Assembly (NCBI GenBank): GCA_020426125.1 | Contig: JAGQQQ010000814.1 | Coordinates: 1-5,086, forward strand | DNA: 5,086 bases | Direction of reading: 5' to 3' | Source of the DNA: Planctomycetaceae bacterium | Lineage (GTDB): Bacteria; Planctomycetota; Planctomycetia; Planctomycetales; Planctomycetaceae | Part shown: positions 1-4,145 of the stretch, piece by piece | Position numbering within the stretch: position 1 is the stretch's first letter | Layout of the letters: each line of letters starts with the position of its first letter | Program-made: the position numbers and the translations under genes | Notes under the pieces: model-generated | The model's input: only the letters and a program-made list of their open reading frames with translations | Database searches by the model: none | What the model was told of the DNA's origin: nothing

Positions 1-2028
1 AAAGATGCTTTTCAACTCCCGAAGCGTCGCCCCGGTCTCGGCTACCCCTGTGAGGGCCTCCCGAAGATGCTGGCTGAATTCCTGAGCCTTGGCCCGCTCG
101 GTGTCTTCCTTCGCCTGAGCCTTCTGTTCCCGATAGTCCCGCTTCTCTTCGCCCTCGGTGCGGACGTCCACGATCCAAGCCCAATCGTCCCCGTCCTTCT
201 CGCGGATATCCACTGCGTATTGCCCCGCATGGCCCGCTGAGCCGCCCACAACCATCCAGAGGCGGTGTTGATAGGTCTCCGGGTCGAAGTCCGTTCTCGG
301 CGTCACCAAGAGCCACTGACGCGCCCACTCCGCAAAGCCTGCCCCGGACAGATCGCGAAGAGAAAGGGGCTGATACGGTTCGCTCTTGCGGTTTGTGTGA
401 TGCAGCAGGATCGGCGTGCAGTTGTTCCGCTGCATGATTTCATCGATGCGGCGAAGCATGTTCCCCATGGTGGCCACGTTCGACGTCTTGTCGGCATAGC
501 TTCCCGCACAGAGGTACATCGGATCGACAACGCAAACTTCCAAGCCATGGAATTGGATCTCCAATTCGAGATAGACCAAGTGTTCGTCGCTCGACAAGTC
601 CGGGAGATTGTTCGTAATGAACAGCAACGGCTTGCGGGGCGGGCCGTCGAGAAATTCAAGATCGGCTTCCCGGCGAGTGATGAGCAACCGCTGAAGCTTC
701 GCTCGTTCGGACTCCCCTGTCATAATCCCCACTTGAACAGGTTTCGGGCATGTGAACTTCCCGAGGAAGGCCGTCCCCGTCGCGAGGGAATACCCGAGAT
801 CGATGCTCAACCCGGTTTTCAAACTCTTCTGAGGCCCCCCGAGGATGCATCCCCCGCCACGGGAAAGAATGTCCTCGCAAAGATATTCCGGATCCTCACG
901 TTTCGACATAAATTCCTCGAATGACTCGAAACCAAAGAAGCCCCTGACGCGTTCACCTGTACGCAGCGCCTCGGAAATGTCCACATGACTAAGATCCTGT
1001 TTCCGACCAAATCCCTGATCGTGAAGGATGCGGGCCGCTGCCTTGAACGCCTCGGTTGAAAGGTCGCCACAATTTAAGGCCGTGAACACCGCCCGCTTGC
1101 TGTAGCCGCGTCCCGTTTCGAGAACCGAAGAGCAATTCGGCGACCACGCATAGAACAGCCCGGATCCTTGGTAGTTCGTTGATGCAGAGTGCTTGTTCTT
1201 GGATCCCGATCGCTTCCAGTATGTCGTTCCGTCGATGGTCTCCGTCTTGGTGAACCCATGCGGTAAAAGGATCTCTTCCCACGATGGCAAGTCATCATCG
1301 CCCCGGGTCTCTGGGCAGGAATACGATGGGCTTCCCTGGGGCTGTGCGGGCTGCTCTTGGCTCGCCAGCATCTCCCGAGTGTCTCGGAAGCCATTCCCAT
1401 CGATCCCGAGGAACTTCGCGTTTGCGATCAACGTATCGTGTTCCTCGATTGTCAGAACAGGCGTTTCCGCGAGCGATGGCCCCGCGATGTGTCGGTAATT
1501 ATCCCCGCCTCGGGGATGGCAGATCGCCGCCGATCCTGGGGACAAGCAATATCCTCCCTCGCCTCGGGACTCGATATGACAGCCCGGATCCTCGAATTTC
1601 CCCGACTTGGGATTCAGAACTCCCTTATTGCGGGCAAGCTTCTGGCTTGGTCCGACCGGAGATTCAACCCGGTAGGCGTATTGAATCCCCGGCCCGGGCG
1701 TTGAAATCTTTGTGAGGCTGGAAACGAGATCGTAACCAAGGTCGACCGTAACATTGTGCTGAAAGCATTGGTCGAACTCGGCAAGGTCGACAGGATCCCG
1801 GATGTCGAAATCGATCGTGTAGGCGTTACCGCTCACGGCGCCGTTGACACGACCGATCCCAGCCGGTTCGCGAAACTCCGCGATGATCTGATCTTCGCTT
1901 GGAAGGGCTTGGATACGCTCCTTCCATGAGACTTTCGGGATCTTGTTCGCCCCCACTGGGAAAACGGAGTATCCCGCCCGGCGAAGATTCAGGGCCTCGG
2001 TCTGGTAGGAATTAAGACAGTCGCTCAT
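1..2028 (-). CDS. Prim-Pol primase/polymerase fused to RecA-like AAA ATPase (replication protein), 3' end outside the window
   Basis: An uninterrupted minus-strand frame of 676 codons runs off the left edge. The ATG at 2028 is preceded by AGGAAA. Residues about 5-190 match a bifunctional primase/polymerase (Prim-Pol, archaeo-eukaryotic primase type) domain: the metal-binding D73-F-D75 lies in TIDFDI, and the conserved RGEGGY is at 155-160 after E153. A linker follows with W271 and a GRGYSK segment near 307-312, typical of primase-helicase fusions. A RecA/RepA-like ATPase then occupies about 384-560: a degenerate Walker A (G398 to K404-T405), Walker B ending VVDP (D502), and ILLHHT (H543-H544). 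LRDLSGAGFAEWARQW (557-572) and VGGSAGHAG (594-602) continue the family pattern. A charged coil lies near 627-660, and a possible winged-helix start at 660-676 is cut by the edge. The inferred role is priming and helicase-type activity for element replication. Anomalies: the expected sxH histidine appears to be Q116, and the Walker A glycine before lysine is L403. Confidence 0.9.
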   Translation of the reverse strand, partial: MSDCLNSYQTEALNLRRAGYSVFPVGANKIPKVSWKERIQALPSEDQIIAEFREPAGIGRVNGAVSGNAYTIDFDIRDPVDLAEFDQCFQHNVTVDLGYDLVSSLTKISTPGPGIQYAYRVESPVGPSQKLARNKGVLNPKSGKFEDPGCHIESRGEGGYCLSPGSAAICHPRGGDNYRHIAGPSLAETPVLTIEEHDTLIANAKFLGIDGNGFRDTREMLASQEQPAQPQGSPSYSCPETRGDDDLPSWEEILLPHGFTKTETIDGTTYWKRSGSKNKHSASTNYQGSGLFYAWSPNCSSVLETGRGYSKRAVFTALNCGDLSTEAFKAAARILHDQGFGRKQDLSHVDISEALRTGERVRGFFGFESFEEFMSKREDPEYLCEDILSRGGGCILGGPQKSLKTGLSIDLGYSLATGTAFLGKFTCPKPVQVGIMTGESERAKLQRLLITRREADLEFLDGPPRKPLLFITNNLPDLSSDEHLVYLELEIQFHGLEVCVVDPMYLCAGSYADKTSNVATMGNMLRRIDEIMQRNNCTPILLHHTNRKSEPYQPLSLRDLSGAGFAEWARQWLLVTPRTDFDPETYQHRLWMVVGGSAGHAGQYAVDIREKDGDDWAWIVDVRTEGEEKRDYREQKAQAKEDTERAKAQEFSQHLREALTGVAETGATLRELKSIF

Positions 2029-2089
2029 TTTCCTGTTCGCTTTCGATCCTGTTCGAGAGAGAGAAGACCCGGAGACGGCGAACAGGAAA
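2029..2089 (-). promoter_or_regulatory. Leader of the primase gene with potential SD-sequestering hairpin and three copies of CGAACAGGA
   Basis: A perfect 12-bp inverted repeat pairs TTTCCTGTTCGC (2029-2040) with GCGAACAGGAAA (2078-2089), with 37 bases between. On the minus-strand transcript the 3' arm is GCGAACAGGAAA directly before the ATG at 2028, so it contains the putative Shine-Dalgarno sequence. A further copy of CGAACAGGA lies in the spacer (2055-2047 on the minus strand) and could compete for the same 5' arm. This would give either a 12-bp stem hiding the SD or a 9-bp stem leaving it free. The three copies could alternatively be protein-binding sites. The repeats are seen directly; the function is inferred. 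Confidence 0.5.
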
Positions 2090-2138
2090 CCGCCCCCGGG
2101 CTGGCCTCGCGGTGATCAGGCCGCGAAGTTGGATTTCG
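2090..2138. other. Short intergenic stretch with imperfect hairpin
   Basis: This gap lies between the small gene ending at 2139 and the primase leader. It contains overlapping 5-bp inverted repeats, GGCCT/AGGCC (2103-2107 with 2118-2122) and CGCGG/CCGCG (2108-2112 with 2121-2125). There is no T-run, so it is not a convincing terminator. I see no coding signal. Confidence 0.3.
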
Positions 2139-2450
2139 TTAGTCGCCCTCAACGCACTCCGGGAAATGCCCCTTTTCTGGCTTCGATGGGGAGCAGGTGT
2201 GCGGCGTCGCGTCGGTCGCTTGCTCGGCCTGCTGTGCTTGCTCTTGCTCTTGGCGTTGCTTGCGGTAGGCGACCATTTCGTCGCTTGATGACGAATTTTC
2301 CAGTGCCCATTGGAGATAGAATTCACCATCCTCCCAATTGGAAGCCTTCGCTAGCTGTCTCCATGGTAAAGTTCCGTCGCGACGGAACTTTTTGAACCTA
2401 ATCCAAACTCGCCTGCATTCGCTGACCCTCCGATCGTCCCACCCGATCAA
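2139..2450 (-). CDS. Small hypothetical protein, 103 aa
   Basis: A 103-codon minus-strand frame runs from TTG (2450) to TAA (2139-2141). I do not recognise the family. The N-terminal half is basic and tryptophan-rich (IGWDDRRVSECRRVW, then RDGTLPW and WEDGEFYLQWALE). It is followed by a Glu/Gln-rich stretch (YRKQRQEQEQAQQAEQA, about residues 61-77) that is probably helical or a short coiled coil, and by a polar tail with two cysteines. TTG was chosen because it overlaps the preceding gene's TGA (2447-2449) as TTGA, which suggests translational coupling. No in-frame ATG or GTG lies just upstream, although the frame stays open and reads plausibly (RTDAAYAE) before the TTG, so the true N terminus may be longer. 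It sits between the broken phage-type gene and the primase, probably in one operon. A perfect 24-bp palindrome lies inside it. Confidence 0.6.
   Translation of the reverse strand: MIGWDDRRVSECRRVWIRFKKFRRDGTLPWRQLAKASNWEDGEFYLQWALENSSSSDEMVAYRKQRQEQEQAQQAEQATDATPHTCSPSKPEKGHFPECVEGD
2368..2391. repeat. Perfect 24-bp palindrome inside a coding region
   Basis: AAAGTTCCGTCG (2368-2379) is followed without a gap by its exact reverse complement CGACGGAACTTT (2380-2391). The plus strand continues with two more T residues. It can form a 10-bp stem with a CGCG tetraloop in either transcript, or a symmetric site for a dimeric DNA-binding protein. It encodes K-F-R-R-D-G-T-L on the minus strand. Its function is unknown. 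Confidence 0.75.
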
Positions 2451-2673
2451 CTCGGCATAAGCAGCGTCGGTCCGATCATCTCCCGAATGTGCTGCTCGAA
2501 GTCCGCTTCGGGTATGCGGGCCATTCGCTTCCAGCGTGAGGATTGATGCCTTTCAATTCCGAAAAGTTGTGACAGCGTGTCATTTTCCCCCTACCACCTT
2601 CCGACTTCGGCATCTCCGCCAGAATCTCCCCGCATCGCCGCTCGGCCCGGATCTTGATTTCAGTGTCAGCCGT
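2447..2673 (-). pseudogene. Small helical phage/element protein, split by a frameshift and lacking its usual N terminus
   Basis: Two adjacent minus-strand frames together spell one recognisable small protein common in phages and integrated elements (function not known to me). The first frame gives ADTEIKIRAERRCGEILAEM from about 2670. The second gives TLSQLFGIERHQSSRWKRMA and then RIPEADFEQHIREM, ending at TGA 2447-2449. The switch falls at a G5A4 tract (2583-2591). The second frame is one base earlier, so one lost G or A in the present sequence would explain it. Left alone, the first frame ends at TGA 2476-2478. Relatives I recall carry roughly 40-60 further helical residues before EIKxRAERR. 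Here that frame closes at TGA 2722-2724 with no ATG, GTG or TTG after it, and the region overlaps the end of the xis-like gene. I therefore call it a pseudogene, though a sequencing error or -1 slippage would restore the C-terminal part. Confidence 0.65.
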
Positions 2674-2893
2674 TCGCCACCTTCCGGGCTTCCCATTCCT
2701 TCCGAGACGGCGCCCCAGCCTTCAACCATTCGTCGATCTCACTGGCAACCCATCGCTTCAACTTCCCGAGGCGAACGGGGCGGGGAAGGCCACCCTCCTT
2801 ATCCATCGTCGCGATATGGCGAACCGAGCAAGAAAGCCGCTTCGCCAGTGCTGGCGTATCGAGTGTCTGAGGATCGCAATCATTCGCTGGCAT
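2666..2893 (-). CDS. Excisionase/AlpA-type helix-turn-helix protein
   Basis: A 75-residue minus-strand protein. The start ATG at 2893 was chosen because AGGAG lies 10 bases upstream; an in-frame TTG at 2932 would add 13 residues without such support. The core LDTPALAKRLSCSVRHIATMDKEGGLPRPVRLGKLKRW and IDEWL (about residues 11-58) is a MerR-type winged helix-turn-helix as found in AlpA and Xis proteins (HTH_17 family): helix LAKRLS, recognition helix VRHIATM, wing GLPRPVRLGKLKRW. Such proteins act as recombination directionality factors or small transcription activators of integrated elements. With a tyrosine integrase 1.2 kb away, excisionase is the likely role, but a plain regulator is possible. 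It heads the leftward operon leading to the primase, and its end overlaps the broken gene that follows. Confidence 0.8.
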   Translation of the reverse strand: MPANDCDPQTLDTPALAKRLSCSVRHIATMDKEGGLPRPVRLGKLKRWVASEIDEWLKAGAPSRKEWEARKVANG

Positions 2894-3192
2894 TGCCGGT
2901 TGTCTCCTGTGTTTGGTTGTAGATGTCTGCAATGGGCTGCCCCTCTATCTATTAGGGGAAAAGTTGAGAGTTTTAGTTGAGGTAGCTCACTCGACCGCCC
3001 TCTATGTGAAAGGGAAAAACCGGAAAAGCTCCGCAAGTGATGGCCGCTAGCTCTCAGGAAGTGCGTTTCGTTGCTCCTCTATTCTTAAGGAGTTTTTTGC
3101 GTACCCTGAGCAGGGAATCGACCTTAAGCGATTGGCCGAAAGAGAGTTGCCCTAAGAATGGTGGCCCGAGCGTTTCCCGTTTCGCTGGGAAT
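2894..3192. other. Non-coding region upstream of the xis-like gene, with candidate operator repeats
   Basis: No convincing coding frame is present on either strand. The promoter of the leftward operon should lie here, but I cannot assign -35 and -10 boxes with confidence. Visible elements are a direct repeat of AGTTGAG (2962-2968 and 2975-2981, spaced 13 bases start to start), an inverted repeat CCCCT/AGGGG (2940-2944 with 2954-2958) about 50-65 bases before the chosen xis start, and GGGAAT/ATTCCC (3187-3192 with 3195-3200) at the right edge. These could be Xis, repressor or integrase sites. Confidence 0.4.
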
Positions 3193-3333
3193 CTATTCCC
3201 GTTTGGATCGTGCCGCTTTGGCCGCTGCGGTGAACTTTTCGAGTTTCTCGGCGTGATCGTCCCGGTACCAGACGTTGAACGTGATCCGCTTTTGCCCCTG
3301 CCTAAGAATGTACGCCTGAACCCAAGCCTTCCC
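3193..3333 (-). pseudogene. In-frame continuation of the 178-aa gene beyond a TAG codon
   Basis: Directly after the TAG at 3334-3336, the same minus-strand frame stays open for 46 codons to a second TAG (3193-3195). It reads like real protein: GKAWVQAYILRQGQKRITFN, then VWYRDDHAEKLEKFTAAAKA and a basic end. No ATG, GTG or TTG occurs at its beginning, so it is unlikely to be an independent gene. The simplest reading is that a sense codon (for example CAG, GAG or TGG) became TAG and truncated a protein of about 225 residues. Suppression of TAG is the alternative. Confidence 0.55.
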
Positions 3334-3870
3334 CTAGGCGTGCCACGCGCGGAGCGTCTTCGGATCCCTCGGGCCGACATAGTGGCAGATCGTTTCCAGC
3401 GTCCCGAAGACGGGGTTTAGTTCGCCAACCCTGCTGTGCCATGCCTGAGAGCCATCGGGGCGTTCTGACGCCGCCCATGAGCCTTGTCGCGTGCTCCGCT
3501 CTTCATCGGCGTCGATCTCGGGGAAGCCTTTCGCGAGCCGTAGGGCGTGAATCCATGCGATCGCCTGATCACTGGCCACCTTAAAGGCCACGATATCGGG
3601 GAGAATGTCTACAATTGTTGACTTTTGGCCGTTCAGACGTTTGGCCGCTGTCGCCGCCGCCATGGCGTGAATGGCCGTCTCTCGATACGGCAACTTGCCT
3701 TTGGTCCGGGTTCCGTCCTTCTCCGATAGCCCGAATAAGATCCGAGCTATCCCGACCATCTCGTCAGCAAACCAATCCGACACGACGGGATCGGGGCCGC
3801 TGGTCTCCTCTTGAAGGCCCGAAGCGTAGTAGTGGAACGATCGAAGAAGTTCATCGAACACCCCGGGCAT
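3334..3870 (-). CDS. Hypothetical protein, 178 aa (probably the core of a disrupted longer protein)
   Basis: A minus-strand frame runs from ATG 3870 to TAG 3334-3336. I do not recognise a named family. The sequence looks globular and mostly helical: FDELLRSFHYYASGL at the start, WFADEMVGIARILFGLSEKDG near 32-53, an Ala-rich helix IHAMAAATAAKRLNG, DILPDIVAFKVASDQAIAWIHAL, then GPRDPKTLRAWHA at the end, which resembles a small DNA-binding or mating-type C terminus. There are no membrane segments or signal peptide. The start is uncertain: GGAAGG abuts the ATG with no spacing, and a better-looking N terminus lies just upstream in another frame. The C terminus appears cut by a TAG, with 46 further in-frame codons. 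It is transcribed away from the integrase and toward the xis-like gene, so it may be an accessory or control gene of the element. Function unassigned. Confidence 0.55.
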   Translation of the reverse strand: MPGVFDELLRSFHYYASGLQEETSGPDPVVSDWFADEMVGIARILFGLSEKDGTRTKGKLPYRETAIHAMAAATAAKRLNGQKSTIVDILPDIVAFKVASDQAIAWIHALRLAKGFPEIDADEERSTRQGSWAASERPDGSQAWHSRVGELNPVFGTLETICHYVGPRDPKTLRAWHA

Positions 3871-3940
3871 CCTTCCGGGCCTTGGGAAGCCAGTGCTCTA
3901 AGTCTCGATATGGTGTCGTGTCGAAGTTGATCCGTGACAT
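3851..3940 (-). pseudogene. Probable original N terminus of the 178-aa protein, now in a different frame
   Basis: Twenty-nine codons from ATG 3940 read MSRINFDTTPYRDLEHWLPK then ARKDARGVR, ending at TGA 3851-3853 and overlapping the start of the 178-aa frame. Removing one G from the GGGG run (3861-3864, CCCC on the plus strand) joins it smoothly to VFDELLRSFHYY. I infer a one-base insertion, or sequencing error, in the homopolymer. No good Shine-Dalgarno precedes either start. It could also be an unrelated short leader frame. Confidence 0.45.
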
Positions 3941-3962
3941 AGGAGAAGCCCAATTGTTCAAA

Positions 3963-3985
3963 GTGCGGTGCAATGTGCGGTGCAA
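3963..3985. repeat. Tandem GTGCGGTGCAA repeat
   Basis: GTGCGGTGCAA occurs twice with a 12-base period (3963-3973 and 3975-3985), in the gap between the divergent leftward gene and the integrase. The position and spacing suit arm-type sites for Int or Xis, or an operator. The repeat is seen directly; its role is inferred. Confidence 0.6.
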
Positions 3986-4025
3986 AGCCTGAGAAATTCA
4001 AAATATGGCAAGACGCATCGGATTA

Positions 4026-4047
4026 TTCGAGTCCTGTAACGTCCACT
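4026..4047 (+). other. tRNA 3'-end-like stretch, candidate attachment-site core
   Basis: The bases can be laid out as a T-loop TTCGAGT (4026-4032), a T-stem 3' strand CCTGT (4033-4037), an acceptor 3' strand AACGTCC (4038-4044) and discriminator A (4045). The preceding GATTA does not pair as the 5' T-stem and no matching GGACGTT lies upstream, so this is at most a 3' fragment. Tyrosine integrases often recombine at tRNA 3' ends, and the stretch lies about 100 bases before int, hence the att candidate. Confidence 0.3.
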
Positions 4048-4105
4048 CCTAAACCCTTTCTGAGACTTGTTTTACGTCTACCTGCCTCGGCAGTGCAGCG
4101 TGTCG

Positions 4106-4127
4106 GACTACCCCCCGACTACCCCCG
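4106..4127. repeat. Tandem GACTACCCCC repeat just upstream of int
   Basis: Two adjacent 11-base units, GACTACCCCCC (4106-4116) and GACTACCCCCG (4117-4127), lie immediately before the integrase ribosome binding site. A small inverted repeat CTGCC/GGCAG (4082-4086 with 4089-4093) precedes them. Possible recombinase or repressor binding sites near the int promoter. Confidence 0.5.
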
Positions 4128-4131
4128 AACC

Positions 4132-4136
4132 GGAGG
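4132..4136 (+). promoter_or_regulatory. Shine-Dalgarno GGAGG of the integrase gene
   Basis: GGAGG lies 9 bases before the ATG at 4146, a normal spacing. It excludes the nearby ATG at 4138, which is only one base away and opens a different, non-homologous frame. Confidence 0.75.
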
Positions 4137-4145
4137 AATGCTGCA

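Noticed and set aside
265..924. Long plus-strand frame of 219 codons over the ATPase region
   Set aside because: It is antisense to the strongly supported Prim-Pol/ATPase gene and shows no family-like motifs.
3074..3098. Possible plus-strand terminator: CTCCT/AGGAG followed by T6
   Set aside because: The stem is only 5 bp with a 9-base AT-rich loop, and no plus-strand gene lies upstream for it to terminate.
3150..3310. Repeated CCTAAGAATG (3151-3159 region and 3301-3310)
   Set aside because: Only two short copies with no positional logic, one inside coding sequence; probably chance.
3054..3380. Minus-strand 108-codon arginine-rich frame
   Set aside because: It is a different frame overlapping the C-terminal part of the 178-aa gene and the non-coding gap; low-complexity basic composition typical of a shadow frame.
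3747..4001. Minus-strand 84-codon frame spanning the tandem GTGCGGTGCAA repeat
   Set aside because: Its middle overlaps the more protein-like 29-codon frame and the 178-aa gene; its composition is not convincing.
3950..4047. Complete tRNA gene ending near 4047
   Set aside because: No 5' acceptor strand, D-arm or anticodon arm fits upstream, and the 5' half of the T-stem does not pair.
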